From Acidiferrum sp963771295 (GTDB lineage Bacteria; Acidobacteriota; Terriglobia; Acidiferrales; UBA7541), in NCBI GenBank assembly GCA_963771295.1, contig CAVYTB010000017.1, positions 124,001-188,000 on the forward strand: a stretch of DNA of 64,000 bases, read 5' to 3'. Below are positions 1 to 7,496 of this stretch, piece by piece. The notes beneath the pieces are model-generated. The model searched no databases, was not told the origin of the DNA, and worked only from the letters and a program-made list of their open reading frames with translations. Both the position numbers and the translations under genes were made by a program. The first letter of the stretch is position 1. Every line of letters begins with the position of its first letter.

Positions 1-53
1 GGCCGATGATACTGCACGGGCAACTGTGTGGGAACGTAGGTCGCCGCCGGGAT
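1..53 (+). rRNA. rrf: 5S ribosomal RNA, 3' end (partial)
   Basis: The first ~53 bases read like the 3' third of bacterial 5S rRNA: a GCCGATGATACTGC loop E/helix IV region, a GTGTGGGAACGTAGGTCG segment matching the usual GAGAGTAGG region, and a closing CGCCGCCGGG that would pair with the missing 5' end. A strong terminator follows at once. The window therefore opens at the tail of an rRNA operon; 16S and 23S would lie to the left. The exact 3' end is estimated. Confidence 0.85.
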
Positions 54-62
54 TATTTTGAG

Positions 63-100
63 AAGGCCCCGTTCTTAGGAACGGGGCCTTTTTCTTTTTA
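63..100 (+). terminator. Rho-independent terminator of the rRNA operon
   Basis: A perfect 12-bp stem (63-74 with 79-90, core GGCCCCGTTC) has a 4-base loop and is followed by a T-rich tract interrupted by single other bases. It sits about 10 bases after the 5S end. Confidence 0.93.
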
Positions 101-172
101 CTCGGGATTCTCTGGAGGAACGCGATGGAGATTAACCTTGGGTGCGGACATTTGAGTGACGATGAATTTGTT

Positions 173-180
173 GCTGCATT
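173..180. repeat. IS66 target-site duplication, left copy
   Basis: The 8-mer GCTGCATT directly precedes the left end of the element and is repeated exactly after its right end. Eight bases is the duplication length characteristic of IS66. Confidence 0.92.
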
Positions 181-220
181 GTAAGCGTCAGTCGAAGGCC
201 ATCTTGACGATGATATTTGA

Positions 221-1792
221 CTATGCGGCGTGGCTCGAGTTCTCGGTAAACTCGGCATCGATATTCCAGGGCAGAAGTTCTTCGATGCGGTTGATCGGAT
301 GCTGCGCGATGCGTGACAACACGTTGCGCAGGTAGCTCTCTGGGTCGATACCGTTCAACTTTGCTGATCCGATCAGGCTGTAGATGGCCGCGGCGCTCTC
401 GCCCCCGCCGTCAGATCCTGCAAAAAGGAAGTTCTTTCTGCCCAGTGCCACGACACGCAGCGCTCGTTCCGCAGCGTTGTTGTCTATCTCCAGTCGACCA
501 TCATCGCAGTAACGCATCAGCGCTTCCCATAGTCCGAGTGCGTAATGGACGGCCAGAGAAGTATCCGATTTCCTGGAGAGCTTGCCCAACGTCTCTTCCA
601 ACCATTGTTTCAACGATTCCAGCAACGGTCGGCTGCGCTCGTTGCGCGCCTGACGACGTTCCTCGGGTTTTCGCCCTCGGATGTCTGCTTCGATGGCATA
701 GAGTTCTCCGATACGACGAAGCGCTTCTTGCGCCACTGGCGATTTGTGCGCGACCTGAAGATCGTAGAACTTCCTGCGCACGTGCGCCCAACAGGCCGCT
801 TCCTGTATGCTTCCAGCTTCGTAAATCGCATCGAACCCCGCGTACGCATCGGCCTGCAGCATGCCGCGGAAATGGCTCAGATGTGCTTTCGGATGTTCCC
901 CTTTGCGGTCCGGCGTGTAAGCGAACCACACCGCCGGTGGTGATTCATCTCCTGCTGGCCGATCGTCTCGCACATAAGTCCATAGTCTTCCCGTTTTGGT
1001 CTTTCCCATGCCCGGTGCCAACACCGGAACCGGGGTGTCGTCGGCGTGTAGCTTCTCGGCGCTCATCACGTGACGTCGTAGCACTTCCACCAGTGGTTTC
1101 AGTAGTTGACTGCAGCCACCCACCCACTCCGCTAGTGTGGAACGATCCAGCTGCACTCCTTCGCGCGCATAGATTTCCGATTGACGATGCAGCGGAAGAT
1201 GATCGCAGTACTTTGAGACCAGCACGTGGGCCAAAAGCCCAGGGCCAGCAATCCCACGCTCGATCGGTCGGCTCGGCGCCGCCGCCTGCACGATACGCTC
1301 GCAACGTATGCAAACCAGCTTCGTGCGCACGTACCGAATCACCTTGAAGCGTTCCGGCAAGTACTCCAGCATCTCGGAGGCATCTTCTCCCAGATGTTTC
1401 ATCTGTCGGCCACAGTCCGGACATCCCGTTTGCTGCGGCACGTAGGTTCGTACCTCGCGCGGAAGATGGTCTGGCAATGGCCGCCGCGCCGGGCGCGCCA
1501 CGGCTGAGGCGCTCGACGACTTGGTCGTCTCTATATCCTGTGCCCGACTCGTTTCGAGCTCTCCCAGCCGGAGCTCCAGCTGCGCGATATGTCGGTCCAG
1601 CTTTTCCGACGAGCGACCGAACTGTTCGCGGCGCAGCTTGCCGATCAACAGCTTTAAATGCTCGATCTCCGCATCACGTGATAGGAGTTGTTCGTCCTTC
1701 GAAAGCAGTGCTTGGTGTTGTGCACGGACCAGAGCTTTCAGTGCATCGGGACCGAGTTGATCGAGATCAGGAAGCTCGGTGTGCTGCGTCAT
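221..1792 (-). CDS. tnpC: IS66 family transposase TnpC
   Basis: This 523-residue DDE transposase is the catalytic protein of the element. It has a leucine/coiled-coil N-terminus (residues ~25-75), a zinc-binding region with CPDCG and CIRCE pairs (~120-165), and the catalytic landmarks HADDTPVPVL (first Asp), LQADAYAGFD (second Asp) and IDNNAAERALR (Glu). The length is full for IS66 TnpC, the frame is open, and the stop is 40 bases inside the left terminal repeat. It is the last gene of tnpA-tnpB-tnpC, about 100 bases after tnpB. Nothing indicates inactivation. Confidence 0.96.
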   Translation of the reverse strand: MTQHTELPDLDQLGPDALKALVRAQHQALLSKDEQLLSRDAEIEHLKLLIGKLRREQFGRSSEKLDRHIAQLELRLGELETSRAQDIETTKSSSASAVARPARRPLPDHLPREVRTYVPQQTGCPDCGRQMKHLGEDASEMLEYLPERFKVIRYVRTKLVCIRCERIVQAAAPSRPIERGIAGPGLLAHVLVSKYCDHLPLHRQSEIYAREGVQLDRSTLAEWVGGCSQLLKPLVEVLRRHVMSAEKLHADDTPVPVLAPGMGKTKTGRLWTYVRDDRPAGDESPPAVWFAYTPDRKGEHPKAHLSHFRGMLQADAYAGFDAIYEAGSIQEAACWAHVRRKFYDLQVAHKSPVAQEALRRIGELYAIEADIRGRKPEERRQARNERSRPLLESLKQWLEETLGKLSRKSDTSLAVHYALGLWEALMRYCDDGRLEIDNNAAERALRVVALGRKNFLFAGSDGGGESAAAIYSLIGSAKLNGIDPESYLRNVLSRIAQHPINRIEELLPWNIDAEFTENSSHAA

Positions 1793-1892
1793 CGTGCGCG
1801 CAGTATGCCAGAACTATTTTTCTGTGCAAGAAAAAAATCCATGAAAACAAAAAATCAGTGAAGAAAATTGCACAACTGGAAACATTCACGAC

Positions 1893-2252
1893 TTACACGG
1901 CCAGCTGCGGAGTCTGCGTGCGAATCGGCCGACGCCAGTCGATCCCTTCGAGCAGCATCGACAGCTGTGCTGGCGTCAGCGATACCGTTCCGCTCGTCGC
2001 TTGTGGCCAGATAAATCTCCCTCTCTCTAATCGCTTGGCGAACAGGCACAGCCCGTCTCCGTCCCACCACAACACCTTGACCAGATCCCCGCGCCGCCCG
2101 CGGAAAACGAAGACGTGACCAGAGAAGGGATTTTCTTGCAGCGCCGTCTGCACCATTCCGCTCAACCCCGTGAACCCGCGTCGCAGATCGGTCACGCCCG
2201 CGGCGATCCAAATGCGCGTTCCTGCCGGCGGTCCGATCATCCCCTTAGACAC
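1893..2252 (-). CDS. tnpB: IS66 accessory protein TnpB
   Basis: This 119-residue protein has the TnpB hallmarks: IWIAAGVTDLRRGFTGL near the N-terminus, VFVFRGRRGDLVKVLWWDG in the centre and a following LFAKRLERGRF block. TnpB is required for IS66 transposition but its biochemical role is not settled. Its start overlaps the end of tnpA by 16 bases, as usual for translational coupling in this family. A second in-frame Met at residue 5 is an alternative start. It is full length with no visible defects. Confidence 0.95.
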   Translation of the reverse strand: MSKGMIGPPAGTRIWIAAGVTDLRRGFTGLSGMVQTALQENPFSGHVFVFRGRRGDLVKVLWWDGDGLCLFAKRLERGRFIWPQATSGTVSLTPAQLSMLLEGIDWRRPIRTQTPQLAV

Positions 2253-2659
2253 TCCAGCACCGTGCGTAGCGTCAACACGTCTACAGAACCTGCAATACGC
2301 AGAGTTCCACGCAAGAGCTTCACTTCCATCGTTCCCGATGACAACACCGCGCTTTCATCCTTCAGGGTTTTTGTGGGTCGTTCCGTCTTAACCTTCACTG
2401 GCAGAAGCGGCGTGGCAAGGCTGATGCCCAACCGTCCCTCGCGATACAGCTTGCGCCAATAGAAGACCTGGTTGGCATTCACCTCATGCCGGCGTGCCAC
2501 TCTGGCCACCGACGCCCCAGGCACCAGCGTCTCTTCCACGATGTCTCTGCGCTCTTTAATGGTTCGGCGTTGTTGCTTCTTCTTCCCGGGGCTCACCGGA
2601 GCACCTTGACCGAGTGTGTCCACGATTCCCTCAGCGTGGACACACCCAACTGTGTCCAC
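2237..2659 (-). CDS. tnpA: IS66 accessory protein TnpA (helix-turn-helix)
   Basis: The 140-codon frame contains an HTH of the IS66 OrfA/IS3 OrfA type: RRDIVEETLVPGASVARVAR followed by HEVNANQVFYWRKLYREG. The C-terminal half is variable, as expected. The listed start is a GTG at 2659; GTG codons at 2623 and near 2596 are possible, and the codons before the HTH lie in a GTGTCCAC inverted-repeat region, so the N-terminus is uncertain. The gene overlaps tnpB by 16 bases and heads the transposase operon. Confidence 0.9.
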   Translation of the reverse strand: MDTVGCVHAEGIVDTLGQGAPVSPGKKKQQRRTIKERRDIVEETLVPGASVARVARRHEVNANQVFYWRKLYREGRLGISLATPLLPVKVKTERPTKTLKDESAVLSSGTMEVKLLRGTLRIAGSVDVLTLRTVLECLRG

Positions 2660-2696
2660 ACTAGTTATCCTCTTCGACTACTCACACTCTGTATAG

Positions 2697-3824
2697 GGGG
2701 ACCGGGAGGACATCCGTTCGGTTGGCATTCTGCATCGACTCCCCGTGGGGAGGCACCTGAACGGACAGCTGAAGCATTACGTTGTCTGCGGAATTCAGAT
2801 GCATTCCAGCCTGGCGGTGACTACCGATGGACTGCCTCTGGGTCTGACGGCCATGAAGTTCTGGACGCGAAGCAAATTCAGAGGCTGCAACGCTCTCAAG
2901 AAGAAAATCAATCCCACGCGCGTGCCGATTGAAAAAAAGGAAAGCATCCGCTGGCTGGAGAATTTGCAGCAATCCACGGCCCTTTTGAACGATCCAGAAC
3001 GCTGCGTTCACATCGGCGACCGGGAGAGCGATATTTACGAGCTCTTCTGCAGAGCAAAAGCAATTGGCACGCATTTCCTGGTGCGCACTTGCGTGGATCG
3101 CCTTGCCGGAGAAGGAAAACATACCATTGCCGATGAAATGCGAGAAGTGCGCATCCAAGGGCTGCATCGCATCCCAGTGACGGACGAAAAGGGTCATCAG
3201 TCGAAAGCTATTTTGGAAATCCGATATCACCGCATCCGGGTGCTTCCTCCAATCGGCAAACAGAAGCAGTATCCGGAACTCATGCTCACGGTCATCCACG
3301 CACAGGAACGCGGAGCACCGATCGGGCGAGAGAGGATCGATTGGAAATTGATCACCGACTTGCCGGTGCGCTCTCGCGACGAGGCCGTAGAAAAGCTCAA
3401 ATGGTACAGCATGCGCTGGAAGATCGAGACCTTTCACAAAATCCTGAAGTCTGGTTGTAAAGCAGAGGAATCGCGACTGCGAACAGCACAGCGGCTGACC
3501 AATTTGATCGCGGTCTTCTGCGTTCTCAGTTGGAGGATTTTCTGGCTGACGATGATGAATCGCGCGGTACCGGATGCTTCACCCACACTGGCGTTCACCG
3601 CGCCGGAAATTCGTCTGCTCGATCAACTGGCAAAGGTCAAAGACAAGCAGCTTCCACAAGCAAAATCAATTTCGGCTTACCTGATCAGGATCGCGAGACT
3701 CGGGGGCTATCTCGCGCGTGCCAATGATGCGGCTCCCGGAAACGCGGTCATTTGGAGAGGCCTGTCCCGCTTGACCGACATCGAGTTGGGCTTCGCTCTT
3801 GGAGCTAAACTTGTGGGTAATTGA
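2697..3824 (+). pseudogene. IS4-family (Tn5/IS50-like) transposase, N-terminally truncated
   Basis: The open frame begins after a stop at 2694-2696; the first usable start is a GTG at 2745 (359 residues). It matches the C-terminal three quarters of Tn5-like DDE transposases: HSSLAVTTDGLPLGL, the second catalytic Asp in HIGDRESDIYELF, and the Y-R-E-K-equivalent block YSMRWKIETFHKILKSG containing the catalytic Glu. The N-terminal DNA-binding domain and the first catalytic Asp (the HDTT-type block) are absent, so it cannot be a working transposase. Its stop lies 21 bases inside the IS66 right end. I found no terminal repeats of its own, so it is a captured or decayed fragment carried by the IS66 element. 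Confidence 0.85.
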
Positions 3825-3845
3825 AAGTTACAACCGGACGCTTAC

Positions 3846-3853
3846 GCTGCATT
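3846..3853. repeat. IS66 target-site duplication, right copy
   Basis: GCTGCATT follows the right terminal GACGCTTAC immediately and is identical to the left copy at 173-180. Confidence 0.92.
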
Positions 3854-4265
3854 TGAGGAATGTGCGCTTTCACCGGCGGCGTTTCATCATGCCGATCATT
3901 TGCACCTGGCGTGGATATACGCTGGCCGCTGCGATGCGAACGAAGCAGAAGAAAAACTGCTGGCAGGAATTCGGCGATTCGCGGAGAAGGCGGGTGTGCC
4001 AGGAAAGTTTCAATACACAACGACAGTGGCCTGGTCGCGACTGATTGCGGCGTCGCGCCAGGACTCAAAAGCGGAGAGTACGTTTGGCGAATGGATCGCC
4101 AGTCATCCGAAATTTCTCGATCACCGACTTTTGGAGAAGTACTACTCAAAGGGTAAGCTGGGGAGTGAGCCCGCGCTCAGCGCTTGGGTCGCGTCCGACA
4201 TTGCGCCGCTGGGTTGATGGTTGATGGTTTGATTAGGTTCTTTGCGTTTTATCGCGGGAGCCTAG

Positions 4266-4625
4266 CTAGTCTGCTTTGCTGAGAGTAACGCGCGCACTCC
4301 TCTCGTCGTTCAGGCTCTTGAGCTCAAGAGCACCCACCATTTTCGTGGCTGTTGCTTTCAGATCGTAAGTGAACTTCCACTCTCCTGTCGTTAATTCGAA
4401 CCTTATCCGATCGCCATCGACTCTGCCGTTCTCAATAGGATACCGCTCGCTCTTGTCTGGGCCCCCGCTGCCCGTCAGTGTGTTTCCCTGTTGTTTTAGA
4501 ATGAAAAGTTGCGGCACGTCATGGTCAGCGCCATTAGCCCTGAACGAACCCGACCATTTGCCGGTCAAGTCACCGGCCATCGCGTTCAGGGCGAACAACA
4601 GCAGAAGTACTATCGTTTTCTTCAT
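4266..4625 (-). CDS. Small exported protein of unknown function
   Basis: The ATG at 4625 gives 119 residues starting MKKTIVLLLLFALNAMAGDL, a clear Sec signal peptide with likely cleavage after AMA. The mature part (TGKWSGSFRANG, QLFILKQQGNTLTGSGGPD, GALELKSLNDERSARVTL) has the alternating pattern of a small beta-barrel, as in many acidobacterial exported proteins of unknown role. The start overlaps the stop of the upstream PepSY gene in an ATGA, so the two are translationally coupled. A longer in-frame reading to 4688 would place the signal peptide internally and is unlikely. Confidence 0.85.
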   Translation of the reverse strand: MKKTIVLLLLFALNAMAGDLTGKWSGSFRANGADHDVPQLFILKQQGNTLTGSGGPDKSERYPIENGRVDGDRIRFELTTGEWKFTYDLKATATKMVGALELKSLNDERSARVTLSKAD

Positions 4626-5731
4626 GAAGTACGTTCCTCTCTTGGGGATCCTGTACGGGGTGCAATAAATGTTTTCCGATACAACCACATGATTAGTCCG
4701 CTCGTCGCTTGCACAAACACCGATATGCTCGCTAGCCAGACGATGATCCGGCTGAGCATTCCGAAAATACTACCGGTATGAATTGCTTCATTCACAGCTA
4801 AGAGCCCCTCGCCTGACGACAAGTCGCCAGACCGGCTCATCGAGACTACCGTTCCATGGTACGGATCTAAAACAACCACGTTGCGGTCGCCTGCGACTTT
4901 GTCCTGGGGATCGATGAGAGCAATCTGGTAAACACCGCCATATTTCGGCATCTGTACCCGATACGGGACTGTCCCGGGCATGTAAGTGAGTGCAAGTGCC
5001 ACCGCTTGATCGGGTGTAATTGTTGTTGAACCGCCTTCGGGTTCCCGAACAGCAGAGCGTGCGGCAGGAATCGGTTGGGCCCCGGTGAGTTTGTAAATCC
5101 CTGGAGCTAATTGATCTTGGAAACCGAGGACGACTCCTGTTGTCGCGAGCAGGGCCAGGGGTAGAAGCGAGAAGACTCCCACCGCGTTATGCAGGTCGAA
5201 CCACATCCGTCGGCTACCCCACTTTCCGCGAATGCGGACTTGCTTGATGGGCCACCAGAGGTACAAACCAGAAGCTAGCGAAAGCAACATCGCGATCGTG
5301 GACCATTTCAAAAGATTTCTGCCAAAATCTCCGCCCGCAAGCCGAAGATGAAGAGATCGCACATAACCAAGAAAGGTCTGCCGACGTGCCCTCTTTCCGA
5401 GCACTGTTCCGGTGTACTGATTCACGTAGGCAAAGCCGCTTGGCAACAGAACTTGTGAGGAGAGATTTGGTGACAACGAAAGCAAGTACGCCACTACAGG
5501 TTCATTCCCGAATTTTCGGGAAACAGCATCGCCGATTTCGCTCAGGGGCAATGTTTGTCTTCCCGGCGTGATGTATGAAAGTTGAGGGTGAAATAAGCGA
5601 TCCAATTCCGGTTCGAATTCCATGATGCTCCCGGTTAGCCCGAGAATCACCATGAACGCTCCGGCTGTGAGAGCGATCAGCAGATGGAGAGTCAGGACCA
5701 GAGTACGCATGTTGGTAATCGTGAACCTCAC
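4622..5731 (-). CDS. PepSY-associated transmembrane protein (PiuB-like)
   Basis: This 369-residue membrane protein has an N-terminal TM helix (residues ~15-37) followed by EFEPELDRLFHP, a pair of central helices (~140-160 and ~185-205, with a WWPIKQVRIRGKW loop between) and a C-terminal helix (~325-350). PepSY-type periplasmic segments lie between (NQYTGTVLGKRAR, VVLDPYHGTVVSMSR). Family members sit in the inner membrane and are often linked to siderophore or TonB-receptor iron uptake; no receptor is adjacent here. The listed start is GTG; an ATG seven codons in (5710) is the alternative. It is coupled by ATGA overlap to the small exported protein downstream. Confidence 0.88.
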   Translation of the reverse strand: MRFTITNMRTLVLTLHLLIALTAGAFMVILGLTGSIMEFEPELDRLFHPQLSYITPGRQTLPLSEIGDAVSRKFGNEPVVAYLLSLSPNLSSQVLLPSGFAYVNQYTGTVLGKRARRQTFLGYVRSLHLRLAGGDFGRNLLKWSTIAMLLSLASGLYLWWPIKQVRIRGKWGSRRMWFDLHNAVGVFSLLPLALLATTGVVLGFQDQLAPGIYKLTGAQPIPAARSAVREPEGGSTTITPDQAVALALTYMPGTVPYRVQMPKYGGVYQIALIDPQDKVAGDRNVVVLDPYHGTVVSMSRSGDLSSGEGLLAVNEAIHTGSIFGMLSRIIVWLASISVFVQATSGLIMWLYRKTFIAPRTGSPREERTS

Positions 5732-5879
5732 AACGATTAATTAATGAAACAGCCCCGTCAACGCACCTGGACGACGACATTGTCTACTAAAGACAACGCT
5801 GGGACAACCGTTCAGCAGGTAATCCGACTAGCGTCCTTCGCCGTTTCACACGTAGAATGGCGCTTTGTTGAGGAGGGTC

Positions 5880-6746
5880 ATGAGCGGAAGACAGCAGACA
5901 GTTTTGATTACTGGCGGGACCGATGGTTTGGGAAAGGCCGCGGCACTCCTGGTGGCGGAGCGCGGTTATCGTGTGTTTGCGGCGGGGCGTTCGGTGGCGA
6001 AGAGGCAGGAAATCGATCGCCTGGCGGCGGAAAAGAAACTGGCGCTCGAGAGTTTGGAACTGGACGTTTGCGACGATGCTTCGGTGCAGCGCGCGGTGAA
6101 AGCGGTACTGCAGAAAGCCGGCGCGATCGATGTGCTGATCAACAATGCGGGCATCGGGTACCTGGCCGTGATCGAGGATTTGCGTTTGGCCGACCTGCGC
6201 CAGCAGTTTGAAACGAATTTGTTCGGCGTTTTGCGGGTTACGCAAGCCGTGCTGCCGCAGATGCGCGAGCGGAAACGTGGACGCATCCTGATGCTGAGCA
6301 GTGTGGCGGGAATCGTGACGCCGCCAACTTATGGAGCGTATAGCAGCAGCAAGCACGCGCTGGAAGGCTTGACGAATGCCCTGCGCCTGGAAATGTATTC
6401 GTTCGGTGTGGAAGTGATTCTGATTGAGCCGGGCTATATCGTCACGAATTTTCAGCAGACCGCGAAGGAACTTGCCCAACCGTACGTGGAAGCGGGAAAA
6501 ACAGGGCCGTACGCCAACATCTATTCCGGAGCATCGGCTGGCGCCAACAAGGGACGGGGCGATTCGAAGACCACTCCGGAAGACTGCGCTCGCGTGATTG
6601 TCGAGGCCATCGAATCGCCGCATCCCAAAGCGAGGTATCCGGTCACGCCGCTGGCGAAGTGGGTGTCGTTCGCGAAGCGATTTGTGCCAGATACTGTGCT
6701 GGACTCGATCATGCGGGGCAAATACGGCATCACGCGCGGTGAGTAG
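5880..6746 (+). CDS. Short-chain dehydrogenase/reductase (SDR)
   Basis: The ATG at 5880 is preceded by GAGGAGGG and gives 288 residues. It is a classical SDR: cofactor motif TGGTDGLG near the N-terminus, NNAG after the fourth strand, and catalytic SS(V)AG...YGAYSSSK with Tyr and Lys four residues apart. The R in AAGRS after strand 2 suggests NADP(H) preference. The C-terminal part (VSFAKRFVPDTVLDSIMRG) resembles SDRs acting on lipid or steroid-like substrates, but the substrate cannot be read from sequence. It is monocistronic and convergent with the Dabb-domain gene. Confidence 0.93.
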   Translation: MSGRQQTVLITGGTDGLGKAAALLVAERGYRVFAAGRSVAKRQEIDRLAAEKKLALESLELDVCDDASVQRAVKAVLQKAGAIDVLINNAGIGYLAVIEDLRLADLRQQFETNLFGVLRVTQAVLPQMRERKRGRILMLSSVAGIVTPPTYGAYSSSKHALEGLTNALRLEMYSFGVEVILIEPGYIVTNFQQTAKELAQPYVEAGKTGPYANIYSGASAGANKGRGDSKTTPEDCARVIVEAIESPHPKARYPVTPLAKWVSFAKRFVPDTVLDSIMRGKYGITRGE

Positions 6747-6779
6747 AGATCCTGCAGGATTTTGAGGTTGAGAAGCTTC

Positions 6780-6801
6780 GGCGCGGGAGAAGCACCGCGC
6801 C
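6780..6801. terminator. GC-rich hairpin between convergent genes
   Basis: A 7-bp GGCGCGG/CCGCGCC stem with an 8-base loop lies between the convergent SDR and Dabb genes. No clear U-tract follows on either strand, so termination is only a guess. Confidence 0.4.
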
Positions 6802-6829
6802 TCAGCATGATAGACGTGGAAACTTGGAG

Positions 6830-7243
6830 TTAGTTGGAGACCTGGAAAGAGACGCTGTTCTCGCGGAGTTGCTCCCACTTTTTTCGCCAGGCATCGTGGA
6901 TGGGGCTTTCGGCGTAGTCGGCGGCGGCCTCGGCGCTGGTAAATTCGATGATGTAGACACCGCTCCAATCGCGAATCTGGTTGCGTTCGGTTTTCAGCCA
7001 GATATTTTTGATGCCGGGAATTTTGGCTGCCATGTCCTTGATGCCGGCGATGGCCTGATCCTGTTCATTCTGGGAAGTAGCGTCGCGGAATTTGTAGGCG
7101 ACGACGTGAACCACGGTTTTGGGCTGGCCAAACTTGTTCAGCGCGGAGACGCGCTGAGTGGCGACGCTTCCGGCGGCCATGCCGGCCAGAAATAGCGCGC
7201 CTGCGGCAGCAATTTGAATCATTCCTGGTTTCTTCAAGTTCAT
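6830..7243 (-). CDS. Exported Dabb (stress-responsive alpha/beta barrel) protein
   Basis: The ATG at 7243 has GGAGG six bases upstream and gives 137 residues. The N-terminus (KKPGMIQIAAAGALFLAGMAAGSVA) is a signal peptide or membrane anchor. The rest is a Dabb ferredoxin-like fold: TVVHVVAYKFRDATSQNEQDQAI, KIPGIKNIWLKTERN, DWSGVYIIEFTSAEAAADYAES. Dabb proteins form small dimeric barrels, some of them enzymes; the role of exported acidobacterial versions is unknown. It appears to be a single gene behind a short interspersed repeat. Confidence 0.85.
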   Translation of the reverse strand: MNLKKPGMIQIAAAGALFLAGMAAGSVATQRVSALNKFGQPKTVVHVVAYKFRDATSQNEQDQAIAGIKDMAAKIPGIKNIWLKTERNQIRDWSGVYIIEFTSAEAAADYAESPIHDAWRKKWEQLRENSVSFQVSN

Positions 7244-7263
7244 TAGCATCCTCCCCAGCGTTG

Positions 7264-7382
7264 CAGGTTGCGGAAAACACCGGAAAGACCTTCTTCAGGG
7301 GCTAAAGCCCATTGCTGATGACGGCTTTATGCCGGGTCTGAAGCCCGGCCTCCTAAAGGCCACAAACTCTTCCGCAGCCTGT
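7264..7382. repeat. Interspersed palindromic repeat (CAGGYTGCGGAA type)
   Basis: The outer inverted arms are CAGGTTGCGGAA at ~7264 and TTCCGCAGCCTG ending at ~7381 (one mismatch). Inside are nested palindromes GGGCTAAAGCCC (7299-7310) and GCCGGGTCTGAAGCCCGGC. This is the build of a MITE- or REP-like element; similar units are common between acidobacterial genes. Position: between the divergent Dabb and M20 genes. Confidence 0.7.
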
Positions 7383-7496
7383 TAGAGCCCATCCAGTCTA
7401 AGCAAGTCGGGATTCGGCGGCAACCGTCCGACTTCGTATTGATTTGACGCGGCGAGGCGCGAACCGTAGTCTGATGGTTTGCCGAAGGAGCGACGA

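Larger units (their letters stand above)
181..3845. mobile_element. IS66-family insertion sequence, complete, with IS4-derived passenger
   Basis: The ends are GTAAGCGTC at 181 and its complement GACGCTTAC ending at 3845, the GTAAGCG terminus typical of IS66. Beyond the first nine bases the terminal repeats diverge. The element holds tnpC, tnpB and tnpA on the minus strand, all open, plus a plus-strand truncated IS4-type transposase between tnpA and the right end. A perfect 8-bp duplication (GCTGCATT) flanks the whole unit, so its two ends transposed together. At 3.67 kb it is longer than ordinary three-gene IS66 elements (about 2.5-2.7 kb); the passenger accounts for the excess. Confidence 0.92.
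125..4217 (+). pseudogene. Conserved hypothetical gene split by IS66 insertion
   Basis: An ATG at 125 lies 6 bases behind a GGAGG (114-118). The frame runs 18 codons to the IS66 junction at 180. Removing 181-3853 (element plus one target-duplication copy) joins it in frame to 3854-4217, giving a continuous 139-residue protein ending at a TGA at 4215. The joined product begins MEINLGCGHLSDDEF and continues through FHHADHLHLAWIYAGR and a helical C-terminal half. I recognise it only as a soluble conserved hypothetical; the H-x-D-H-x-H-L-x-L-A-W core is its most distinctive part. With the element present, only a short N-terminal peptide or an internal start near 3900 could be translated. The gene directly follows the rRNA operon terminator. 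Confidence 0.85.

Noticed and set aside
2682..3437. 251-codon minus-strand frame opposite the IS4 fragment
   Set aside because: Shadow of the IS4 transposase; no family recognised.
5787..6968. 393-codon minus-strand frame opposite the SDR
   Set aside because: Rich in Arg/His as expected from antisense of a GC-rich gene; no domain is recognisable and the SDR is certain.
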